A program made the position numbers and the translations under genes. From Chitinophagaceae bacterium (GTDB taxonomy: Bacteria; Bacteroidota; Bacteroidia; Chitinophagales; REEL01): 32,445 nt of DNA. Where the stretch lies: contig REEL01000070.1 of NCBI GenBank assembly GCA_007695095.1, positions 1 through 32,445 on the forward strand. The letters are read 5' to 3'. Positions 16,259 through 27,500 of the stretch are shown piece by piece. Below the pieces are notes generated by a model. That model was not told the origin of the DNA. It made no database searches and saw only the letters and a list, made by a program, of their open reading frames with translations. How positions within the stretch are numbered: position 1 is the stretch's first letter; every line of letters starts with the position of its first letter.

Positions 16259-16807
16259 ATGAAATTTGAGGACATCGTATCAATAAGTGGAATGCCCGGA
16301 CTTTTTAAAATTTTAACTAAGCGTCCTGACGGATTAATAGTTGAACCACTCGGAGAAGGGAAATCTAAATTTGTATCTAACAGGGTACATTTTTTCTCTC
16401 CATTGGATTCAATTACGATATATACAGAAACGGATAGTTTGGAGTTGGTAAAAGTTTTTCAGGAAATGCAAAAAAAGGAAGGTGAAGTAAAGCCTCCTTC
16501 TGCAAAAGACAGCGCTGACAAGCTAAAAGCATATTTTTCGGATGTGGTTCCTGAATATGATAAAGAGCGTGTTTATATCAGTGATATAAAAAAAGTGTTA
16601 AAATGGTACGTTGATTTGAAAAAACATAATGTTCCATTTGAATTAGAGGAAACTGCTTCTGAGGCTGAGGATGCAGATAAACCTAAAAAGGAAGAAGACA
16701 AAACGGCAAAAGCCAAAAAACCTGCCCAAAAAAAGGTAGAAAAGCCGGTAACAGCAAAAGCTACAAAAGCCAAAAAGAAGCCGGACAATAAAAAGAATAA
16801 AGTTTAA
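16259..16807 (+). CDS. DUF5606 protein with Lys/Ala-rich tail
   Basis: A 182-residue cytosolic protein of unknown function. Residues 1-125 match the DUF5606 pattern known from Bacteroidota (MKFEDIVSISGMPGLFKIL, then DGLIVEPLGEGKSKFVSNR and VHFFSPLDSITIYTE, then a helical YISDIKKVLKWYVDLKKH). The first 70 residues look like a small beta-barrel. From about residue 135 the tail is almost only Lys, Ala, Pro, Glu and Thr (AKAKKPAQKK), resembling histone H1-like tails, which suggests nucleic-acid or polyanion contact; that is inference. It stops 26 bp before the oligoendopeptidase gene, so both are probably one transcript. A minus-strand frame in the tail is a shadow. Confidence 0.85.
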   Translation: MKFEDIVSISGMPGLFKILTKRPDGLIVEPLGEGKSKFVSNRVHFFSPLDSITIYTETDSLELVKVFQEMQKKEGEVKPPSAKDSADKLKAYFSDVVPEYDKERVYISDIKKVLKWYVDLKKHNVPFELEETASEAEDADKPKKEEDKTAKAKKPAQKKVEKPVTAKATKAKKKPDNKKNKV

Positions 16808-16833
16808 TTTTCATTAAAAAAATTGAGAAGTAT

Positions 16834-18552
16834 ATGTATGACATTATAGAGAAGCCTGTAGATTTCAGATATTTAAAAGAGCTGCCGGACTCCTTAAAAT
16901 GGGAATATTTTGAACCTTTTTTTAAAGATTTAGAGTCAAGAGATATTAATGACAAGGAATCCTTAGTTCAATTTATAAAAGATTGGAATGAAATAAGTGT
17001 TTACTTAGGTGAGGAGGTTCGTTGGGTGTATGTCCAAATGAGTCAGGATACTGAGAATAAAGATGTTAGAGAAAAATTTTCAGATTATCTGACAAATATA
17101 GAGCCTAAATTAAGAGAGATAAGTTTCGAGTTAGAGAAAAAATTGTTGTTATCCCCGGCTATTAAAGAATTAGATAATGGGAAGTATGGCATTTTTATCA
17201 GAAATGTAAAAAATCAGGTTGAGCTTTACAGAAAAGAAAATCTTGAGTTACAAAAAGATTTAAAGCTGCTTGAAAAAGAATATGGTGTTATTTCCGGTAA
17301 AATGACTATTGAGTTAGACGGAAAAGAAGTACCACTTTCTGCCGCTCAAAATAAACTTAAAGATCCGGACAGATCTATTCGGAAAGAGGTATTTGAAAAA
17401 GTACAGGGAAGGAGATATCAGGATAAAGAAGAACTGAATTCCTTATTCAATAAGCTTTTAAATCTGAGAGCAGAAATAGCGAAAAATGCCGGTTTTGATA
17501 ACTTTAGAGATTATAAGTTTAAAAGCATGAATCGTTTTGATTATTCAGCGAAAGACTGCTTTGAATTTCATGATTCTATAGAAGCCTTAATTGTGCCCTT
17601 GCTTAAAAAGAATTATGAAGAAAAGAAAGCCGCGCTGAAACTGGATGTTTTTAAACCATATGATTTAGACGTAAACCCGGACGGAAGTGCTCCATCAGTG
17701 CCTTTTAAAAGTCAGGATGAGTTGGTTCAGAAGACGGTTAAGTGCATGTCGAAGGTAAATCCTTTCTTTGGAAAATGTCTGCAAAAGATGTCTGACAGAG
17801 GGCATTTGGATTTAGAAGGCCGTAAAGGCAAAGCTCCGGGTGGTTTTAATATGTCCCTGCCTAAAACAGGTGGTGCATTTATATTTATGAATGCTTCCGG
17901 TTCAGAGAGAGATGTTAGAACCATGTTGCACGAGGCAGGTCATGCAGTGCATTCTTTTTTAATGGATAATCAGCAGTATGATTTTCAGAAAAGTATTCCT
18001 TCTGAAGTAGCTGAACTGGCATCTATGTCAATGGAACTGTTTACATTTGATTATTGGGATATCTTTTACAATGATGAAAAGTCATTAAAAAAAGCAAAGA
18101 AAAATCAACTGGAAAGTATTTTGCAAATACTACCCTGGGTAGCAACTATTGACTCTTTCCAGCATTGGATTTATACGAATCCCGGTCATACAGATGAAGA
18201 GAGAAGTGAGTATTGGTTAAAGTGTTTTAATCGTTTTTCTCCTGATATTGTTGATTGGACCGGTTATGAAAATTATAAAGAAGTTAACTGGCAGAAGCAA
18301 TTACATTTGTATCAGGTGCCATTTTATTATATTGAATATGCGATGGCTCAGTTAGGAGCGGTAGCTATGTGGAAACAGTACAAGACAAATCCTGAAGAAG
18401 CAATCAATAACTATATGAATGCTTTGAGTTTAGGAAACTCCAGAAGTATTCCGGAGCTCTATGAAACCGCCGGAATTAAATTTGATTTCAGCAAAAAGTA
18501 TCTGGAAGAACTGAAAGATTTTTTACTGGATGAAATTAGTAAATTAAAATAA
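16834..18552 (+). CDS. M3-family oligoendopeptidase
   Basis: A 572-residue zinc metallopeptidase, cytosolic (no signal peptide), degrading short peptides. The zinc motif HEAGH is at residues 366-370, and the third ligand Glu is E391 in SEVAEL, as in thimet oligopeptidase-type M3 enzymes. The N-terminal helical region and C-terminal VPFYYIEYAMAQLGAVAMW are typical of the oligoendopeptidase F-like branch. Length is normal. It follows the DUF5606 gene at 26 bp and ends 6 bp before a strong hairpin terminator. Confidence 0.93.
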   Translation: MYDIIEKPVDFRYLKELPDSLKWEYFEPFFKDLESRDINDKESLVQFIKDWNEISVYLGEEVRWVYVQMSQDTENKDVREKFSDYLTNIEPKLREISFELEKKLLLSPAIKELDNGKYGIFIRNVKNQVELYRKENLELQKDLKLLEKEYGVISGKMTIELDGKEVPLSAAQNKLKDPDRSIRKEVFEKVQGRRYQDKEELNSLFNKLLNLRAEIAKNAGFDNFRDYKFKSMNRFDYSAKDCFEFHDSIEALIVPLLKKNYEEKKAALKLDVFKPYDLDVNPDGSAPSVPFKSQDELVQKTVKCMSKVNPFFGKCLQKMSDRGHLDLEGRKGKAPGGFNMSLPKTGGAFIFMNASGSERDVRTMLHEAGHAVHSFLMDNQQYDFQKSIPSEVAELASMSMELFTFDYWDIFYNDEKSLKKAKKNQLESILQILPWVATIDSFQHWIYTNPGHTDEERSEYWLKCFNRFSPDIVDWTGYENYKEVNWQKQLHLYQVPFYYIEYAMAQLGAVAMWKQYKTNPEEAINNYMNALSLGNSRSIPELYETAGIKFDFSKKYLEELKDFLLDEISKLK

Positions 18553-18558
18553 AAAAAA

Positions 18559-18588
18559 GGGAGTACCTGATTAGGCACTCCCTTTTTT
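18559..18588. terminator. Bidirectional terminator between oligoendopeptidase and the giant gene
   Basis: GGGAGTACCT pairs with AGGCACTCCC (one A-C mismatch) around the loop GATT, with T6 after it (18583-18588) and A8 before it (18551-18558). It lies between two convergent stop codons, so it can end transcripts from both sides. Confidence 0.85.
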
Positions 18589-18599
18589 ATTAAAGCTTT

Positions 18600-21500
18600 T
18601 TAGCGAAGCAGGGTAACGTTACCATACTTCTCAACTATCTGACCATTTCCACAAGTTGCTCTTACATGATAAGCGAAAACATCAGCATTTAGCATTATGC
18701 CATTATGTCTTCCATCCCAACCCTGGCTCATATCATTCGTTTCAAATAAAAGCTCACCCCAACGGTTGAATATTCTAAAGAAGATAATATCCTGTACTTC
18801 TCTTGAGCGAACATAAACTTTATCATTAATCTCATCTCCATTAGGTGTAAATGTATTCGGGACAAAAATATCAGCACCACATTCGGTAATTGTAGTTATG
18901 TATAAGCTGTCTCTTGCTACACAACCATATTCATCAGTAACATTAACGTGTACATAGCCATCATTTTCCGCAAAATAAGTTGTTTGAGGGCACTCAGGAC
19001 AATCAATGTTTTCATATGGCTCCCACTCATAAATCCAACTGTTATTGTTAGGAGTAGCTTGCAAGTCAACAGTTGAGCCGCTGACAACTATCTGGTCATT
19101 ACCTGCATTTACATGTGGCGGTAAATAAACATTTACAGTAACGCTATGAGTGTCAGGTGCGCAGCTTCCACTGTATACTATAATAGAGTATTCAGTATTT
19201 TGAGTAGGGCTGACTACCGGATTTAAAACACCCTGTCCGATTTCTTCAGCAGGTAACCAAACAAAGCCGGTACCTAAACTACTACTGTCTAATATCTCTG
19301 CCTGTAATTCAACGCTTTGACCCAGACATATATCATAGTGTTCTGTAACTGATACATCCAATACATCTATAACATTTACTACAACTGCATCCTGATTTGT
19401 ACAACCGAATTCATTTTCGACTTCCACGAAATAGATATCTTGTCCACTTGCAGTCACTTCTATATCTTCTGTGTTTGCTAAAAGATCGCCGCTAATATTA
19501 AACCATGAAAAATGGACAGCTGTTTCAGAGTAAGCTGAAATAATAGTTTCATCATCTTCGCATAGAGTTAAATCCGGAGAAGTTTGAACATCAGGAATTG
19601 GATTTACTATAACACTTAAGCTATCCTGTCCAAAACAACCAAATTGATTTATGGCAACTACATTATAAACAGTATTGTAAACAGGACTTACTTCCGGGTT
19701 TGGGCAATCAGTACAACTCATCTCAGTACCAACCCAGCTGTAGAAAAGTGCACCATTTGCATCTAAAGTAGCTGTTTCGCCAAGACATATTTCAATATCC
19801 GGGCCGGCATCAATTTCCGGTTTAGGGTGAATAACAACCTGAACACTATCTCTAACAATGCAATTTGGTGTGTAATATACTTCAAGTATGTATTGAGTTG
19901 TAGAATCAGGTTTAGCAATTACAGTAGTGCAATCTTCACAATTCAAACTTTCTGAAGGGCTCCAGCTGATATCGCCGTCACCATATGCCTGTATAGTTAC
20001 TTGCTGATCCGGACAAACAGCAAATGGGCCATTTAATATTCCACCGTTAATACTATCTGTAATTACATTAATGTTCTCTACATGAACACATCCGTTATTA
20101 TCTGTTATTGTTAACTCATAAATACCACCGGATAAATTGAATAAGTCTGTACCATTTTGTCCGTTATCCCAGTTAAATTGATAAGGAGCGTTTCCACCAA
20201 AGGCAAAAGTAGTTATATATCCGTCTTTTGCATCCGGGCATGACTCATTTGTTACAGCATATATACTTTCTATAGGTGCTGGTTCTACTATTGGAATGCT
20301 ATCAGCATTAATTGTACATCCGTTATCATCAACTACTGCCAGGTCATAATAGCCGGGAGTCAATGATAATATGGTAGAATCTGTAGACCCGGTATTCCAA
20401 AGATAACTATAAGGCGCTGTTCCACCTCCGGCAAAAGCATAAATTGCTCCGTTATCTTCTCCAAAACATCTTATATCGTGAGTATCAATTGTTAGCTCCA
20501 AATCAAGCGGTTCTAGAATCTCTACCTGACTTAAAACAAATTCACACTCATTAGAATCAGTAATAATCACTTCATAAGTCCCGGCAGTAAGATCTATTGC
20601 TGTTTCTGTAACCTGTACAGGGCTTGTAAGCCATTCGTAGGTATAAGGACTTGTTCCTCCGCTTGGCAGAACTGTGGCAGAGCCGTCATTTCCACCAAAA
20701 CAACTTACATCTGTCGTTGAAACAATAGCATCTATAGGTGTCGGTTCGAATATTTCCAAACTTTGAACAGAAATACAATTATTAGCATCTTCAATAGTTA
20801 CTTCATAGTTACCGGCATATAGATTTGTAACCTGAGGAGTAGTTTGTGGTGGGCTTGTATTCCACAGGTAAGTGTACCCACCTACTCCACCAAAAGCTGT
20901 AACGCTTGCAGTTCCATCACTTCCATTGAAGCAGCTCACATCTTCAGTAATCGTGTTTATTGCTATAGAGTCCGGTTGTGAAACTATTGCATTAGCTGAT
21001 ATTAAACAGTTATTTTGATCATTTACAATTACATTATAATTCCCAGCCGGTAAATTAGTTGCAGTAGAATCAGTTTGTGTCGGATTAGTATCCCAAATAT
21101 ATGAATATTGACCGGTGCCCCCTGTTACAGTTGCATTTACTTCACCGTCAAAATATCCAAAGCAGCTCACATCAGCAACCTGAGTACTGATTTCAAGTTC
21201 ATCCGGTTGATTTATCTCAGCAGTAATTATGGATTCACACATGTTTGAATCTAAAACGCTTACCGTATAAGTACCAATTCCCAAATTAGTTGCTAAAGCT
21301 GAATTTTGTACAGGATTGGTATTCCATTCATAGGTATAATTTCCGACCCCACCTATAGCATGAACTTCAGCTGAACCATTTGTTTCACCAAAACATAATA
21401 CATCTTCAGTTACCAAAGTCAGCGTTATTGAGTCCGGTTGTGTTACTTCTACTGTTCCGGTTGACTCACAAAGTAAACTATCTCTAACGATTACACTATA

Positions 21501-24500
21501 AAATCCGCTTTCTAACTGTGTTGCAGTAGTAGTATTTTGAGTGGGACTACTTAACCACTCATATGTATAACCTCCATTACCACCATTGGCAATAACACTG
21601 GCAGTTCCATTATTTTCTCCAAAGCAAGCAACAGGAGTTGAAGAAAGTTGTAAAACAATTGGATCGGGTTCTGTCAGCTCTATACTCTGTATTTGCTCAC
21701 AACTGTTTTCATCAGTTACTGTAACATTATAGTGACCTGCCACTAAATTGCTTGCAGTTTGTGTATACTGAGTAGGAATAGAACTCCAGTAATATTGATA
21801 TCCGGGTGTTCCTCCTACAGGATTTACCGTTATTGAACCATCGCTTTCTCCATTACAACTTACCGGTATGATATCATAATGTATTATTATTGAATCGGGT
21901 TGAGAGATTTCTATTGAATCTGTTATTAAACAGTTATTTGCATCTATAGCGGTAAGATTGTACCAACCGGCTGATAATGAATTGATAGAATCACTATTTT
22001 GCACCGGATTAGTGTTCCATTGATAAGAATAGGGAGCAGTTCCACCTGATATAATTGTTGATGCAAAACCGTCAGAACCATCAAAACAAGTAACATCTGA
22101 AGAAGTAATATCTGAAGTTAAAGGTGCCGGTTCCGTTATTTCTGCCGTCACAGATATTTCACAATTGTTACTGTCTCTAACAATCACTGTATACATATCA
22201 GCTGTTAAATTTATGGCAGTTTCTGTAAATTGAGGAGGATTTGTATTCCATTCATAAGTATAATTACCTACACCTCCATTAGCTGAAACAGTTGCCAATC
22301 CGTCATTCCCTTCATAACAGCTTACGTTTTCAGTGCTTACTGTAGCTGAAAGAGTATCGGGTTGAAATACTTCAACATCACCACTTATCAAACAGTTATT
22401 TCCATCTGTTACTTCAACAGTGTAAGTTCCTGCAAATAAATTTTGTGCAACAGAATCAGTTTGAGGAGGATTTGTCAACCAATTGTATTGATAATTACCC
22501 ACGCCTCCACTTGCATTGACGGTTGCGGTACCATCATCAAAACCAAAGCAGCTAACATCTGTAGAAGCAAAGCTTAGCTCTAATGGATCCGGTTGGCTAA
22601 GAGTTACACTATCAGTCAAAACGCAATTATTTGCATCAGTAACAATCAAAACATAAGTTCCAATCTCTAATTGTGAAATTGAAGACCCTGAAGAAACAGG
22701 ATTAGTATTCCACTGATAAGTATATGGAGCAGTTCCTCCGGAAATATTTGCATCTATGGATCCATCATTTCCTTCAAAACAACTAATGTTTTCCGAATCA
22801 AAAACAACCTCAAGATTATTAGGTTGATTAATTGTGAAGTCAACCGTATGCAAACAATTCATAGAGTCTACAATTGTTACTGAATGGTTGCCGGCTGTCA
22901 ATCCACTGATAGAGTTACTGTTTATTGTTGAATCAGCACTCCATATAAATGAATAAGGTGATGTTCCACCAAAAGCTGAAATAGAAGCGGTACCGTCACT
23001 TCCATTAAAGCAACTAACATCAGTTGTAACCAAATCGTGTGTAATGGCATCCGGTTCTGAAATCGTAATGCTGTCTGTTATCTCACAAGAATTTTCATCT
23101 GTTACCAAAACCTGATAAGTGCCGGCTGTTAAATCATTTGCCACTTGTGTTTGCTGAGTTGGGTTGGTGTCCCAACTAAAGCTGTAGCTTGGTGTTCCAC
23201 CGGAAACTAAAGCAGTTATTTGTCCATCGTTTCCTTCAAAACAACTTACATCTATAGTTTCAAATGCTAAGTTTAAAGGATCCGGTTGGTTGATTTGCAA
23301 AGTTGTATCACTAAAGCATCCGTTGCCGTCAGTAACTGTTACTGTATAGCTGCCGATACTAAGGTTAGTTGCTACTGAATCATTTTGTGAAGGATAAGTA
23401 CTCCATACATAGTCATAACTTCCATTTCCTCCTTGCCCGCTAACGATAGCCATACCATCATTCCCGTCAAAACAGCTTACATCTTTTATACTATCAATGC
23501 TTACAAAAGGGACATCATTTATTAGTATGTTGACAGATTCGCTATTGACACAGTTGTTTGCATCAGTAACTATAACAGTATATGTATTGTTATTTACAGG
23601 TGCTGCTGTTGGGTTTTGACAATTTAAACAACTTAAAGTTGAATCACTTACCCACTGGTAATTTACTCCTCCGTCTGCAAATAAATCCACAGTTTCTCCC
23701 GGGCATATTGCTGTATCCGGACTTATGCTAACGGTTGGAAGCTGATTTACAACTACTTCAATCAGAGCACTGGACTGACAATTGTTTGTGTCTGTTACCA
23801 CTACTGTATAAGTAGTTGTAGTAGTTGGAAATGCAAAAGGTGATGAAGTGTTACTTCCGATTAGTGAAGCAGAAGGAGACCAATCGTATGATATTCCACC
23901 ACCGGCATTTAATTGCACAGTGTCTCCCGTACAAATGATTTCATCATTTCCGGTTGTAACTATTGGTAAATCAAGAATTTCAATTTCTCTTGTAAAAACA
24001 TCCTGACAGCCATTTATATTTGTTACGCTGAGTGTAATTGTATATTGACCTGCAGTGGTATAAGTATGAACCGGGTTCTGGCTGGTAGAAGTTTGTCCGT
24101 CACCAAAATCCCATTCCCAGCTTTGTATAGGATGTAAAGAAGTACTTTCGTCAGTAAAAATAACTGTTGCCGGTCTGCAAACTACAGAATCCGATTTTGA
24201 AAAATCAGCTACCGGTCCCGGATCAACTTCTAAGAAAGCAGGCAATGTCAAGGTATCGCTGCAAATATCATTTGCTACATATAGGGTAACGTCATAAACT
24301 CCGGCTGCACCATAATTATGTACAGGTGAAAAACTATTAGATGTATTGCCGTCTCCAAAGTGCCATTCCACATAGTTTAGAGCCGGTTCAGATGTTGTAA
24401 GGTTTCCAAAATATACATCTCCGGGCTCACATAATAAATTAGAATTTGAAGTAAAATCAGGCTGAATAGTTCCAACAACTATTGAATCCGGGCTTGGAAC

Positions 24501-27500
24501 AGAAAACTGACAACCAATTCCATTATCAAGTATCAATACCGGATAAAAAACACCCGGATTTGTATAAGTATGCGTAGTAGTAGAGTCTGATGATGATGTT
24601 ACACTTCCATCTCCAAAATCCCAGGTATAAAAAGCCGTATTTTCAGAAGTTGCTTCAAAATTCACTTCCAAATCTGTACAACCAATATTTACATCAAAAA
24701 CAAATTCTCCAAGAGGACCGTTAATTACCGTTTGTTCCGGAATAAAAATAGTATCAGTACATCCAAACTCACTGGTTACTATTAAAGTCAAATCGAATCC
24801 TCCGGGTAAAGTATAGATGTGCGAAGGGTCTTGCATATTACTTCCACTACCATCTCCAAAATCCCATTGCCATTGATTTACAAAGCCTGTGGAAGCATCT
24901 TCAAAATTCACCAATAAAGGTGGACAAGTTGCAAAATTTGTATCGGCCACGAATCCGGCTACAGGATCTTCAATCCAGACGTAGTCATCGTAAGTAATAG
25001 TACTGTCGCAACCATTTTCATCAGTTACGGTAAGTGAAACGCTAAAAAAGCCTTCAGTTAAGTAGCTGTGAACCGGGTTTTCGTCAGTACTGGTATTTCC
25101 ATCTCCAAAGTCCCAAAACCAGCTTAGCCCGTTACCGGTAGATTGATTGTTAAAGCTCACAGGGGCTCCGGTACAAGAAATGGTGTCACCGGTAAAAGCC
25201 GGAGAAGGAAATGTTACTTCTATTAAGTCCGGGTATGTTATGTTATTCACACAACCATTGTCATCTTCAACTTCCAGTGTTACCGTAAAAACTCCGTTTT
25301 GTGTATACGTGTGAGAAGTATTTTCACCACTACCTGTATTTCCGTCTCCAAAATCCCAGTTGTAACTTAAAACATTACCTCCAAAATTTAATGTAGAGCT
25401 CTCAAAATCAACTTCAAGAGGCCTGCAACCAACCAGAGGGTCGGCAGTAAAATCTACCTGTGTACCTAATACGGTAACATATTCTTCAATGATTAAAGTG
25501 TCAGTACAACCATTAACATCTTCTATGATAAGCGATACATCATAAACACCCGGTGTATTATAGATAAAGTTAGGGTTTTGTTGGTTTGATGTTATGCCAC
25601 CGCTTGTCCATGTCCAGTTATTTGCATCTGTAGAACTATCTGTGAATTGAACATTCAGAGGAGCGCAGCCAATAAGAGGATCCCCGGAAAAATTAGCCTC
25701 GGGATCTGTTATGGTCACCGACATGCTGTAGGTGTCTTCACAGCCTGAAGGTATATGTTCGACAGTTAAACTAATAGTATAATTGCCTGTAGATGCATAA
25801 GTATGCGTAGGGTTTTGGTCAGTACTTGTATTTCCGTCACCGAAATCCCAGAACCAGGTATCAGGAGCCAGGGATAAATCATTAAACTCTATGAAGTAAG
25901 GAGTATCACAACTTCTCACAATTTCAAATTCTGCCCTTGGCGGTGCAATGTAAATGTAATCCGGAATGATAAGTGTATCCGGACAGCCTAAATTATATGT
26001 TATTAAGCTGACATCAAAGGATCCGGTATCATTATATGTATAGGTTGGGTTTTGATCCCATGACGTACCGCCATCTCCAAATTGCCAAAACCATTGATCT
26101 CCAACGTTAGATAAATCAGTAAAACTGATAGGATCTTCAAGGCATGCTTGAGTAGGAGTACCTACAAAATCAACAATTGGTGGCTCACCTACCATGATAT
26201 AATCTGCAATAGTAATTGTATCTGAACAACCTAAATCATTCATAACAATTAAACTAACGTCATAGATACCCTCATCTTCATAAGTATGAAGAGGGTTTTG
26301 AGCAGTGCTTGTATTTCCATCGCCAAAATCCCATATCCATGAGGTTGCCGCCGGGTTTATGTTTGATAAGTCTGTGAACTGAACATCTAAAGGTATACAA
26401 CCTTGTGTCGTATCAGAGGTGAAATTTGCAACCGGATCCTCAATGTTTATATAGTCAGGCAGCGTTAAAGTTTGGCTACAACCATTGATGTCAGTAACTT
26501 CTAAAGTAACATTAAAGCTTCCGAACTGCTGATATGTATGAGTTGGATTTTCTTGTGTGGATGTGTTGCCGTCTCCAAAATTCCATTGATAATCGACAAT
26601 GTCAGGAGTGTGATTGGTAAATCCAACCTGAAAAGGAGTACTGCAAAAATCTGTTTCATCGGCACTAAAATCAACAATAGGTGATGGCAAAACATTTATG
26701 TAAGTAGTTTTGGTCTCGATTCCATAACAACCAAGTGAATTCCATGCTTGTAGTGATATCGTATAAAATCCCGGGCTGGTAAATACTTTAGTTGGATTTT
26801 GAAGACTACTGCTAGTCCCATCTCCAAAGTCCCAGTTCCACGAAGTTGTAGATGAACTGCTTGTATTATTAAATTGAATTGATTGACCTTCACAAGCAGT
26901 AGTGTTAGTAACGTTAAAATCAACATCTATTGGCTCTATGTTGATGTAGTCATAGTATGTAATCTGATTGGAGCAGCCATTATTATCTGTAACCGTTAGA
27001 GTTACATCGTAATTGCCAAATTGATTGTATGTATTAGTAGGCGTTGGATCGGATGATGTATCTCCATTTCCAAAATCCCATTCAAAAGTATAATTTGATA
27101 TGGGGGATATATTTGGTGTAAACTGTACTTCATGTGGTATTAGACAAGAGTTTGGTTCGTCAGCTGTGAAATTAGCATCAGGAAGCGGACTAACTTGTAT
27201 ATAATTACTGAAAGTTCTTTCATGTCTGCAACCATTGGCATCAACTGTTACTAATGTTACATGATAACTGCCGGAAGAAGTGTAAGTATGAGTTGGGTTT
27301 TGTTGATTGCTGGAGCTTCCGTCTCCAAAGTTCCAGTTGTAGGTTGTAATAGGTGCTGACCCTACTGTTGTGAGGTCTGAAAAGTTTACTGTAAGTGGAG
27401 CGCAGCCTGATAAAACATCTGCTTCAAAGTTAACATTAGGATTTTCAAAAACAGTTATGTAATTTGGCCTGACTAAGGTGTCGAAATTAGTGCCATCACT

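Noticed and set aside
16573-16788. Minus-strand 71-aa hydrophobic ORF in the DUF5606 gene
   Set aside because: It is the antisense of Lys/Ala codons, which gives Phe/Ala/Leu runs by chance.
26501-26926. Two minus-strand ORFs (64 and 76 aa) in another frame of the giant gene
   Set aside because: Frame shadows of PKD-coding repeats; no independent start signal or motif.
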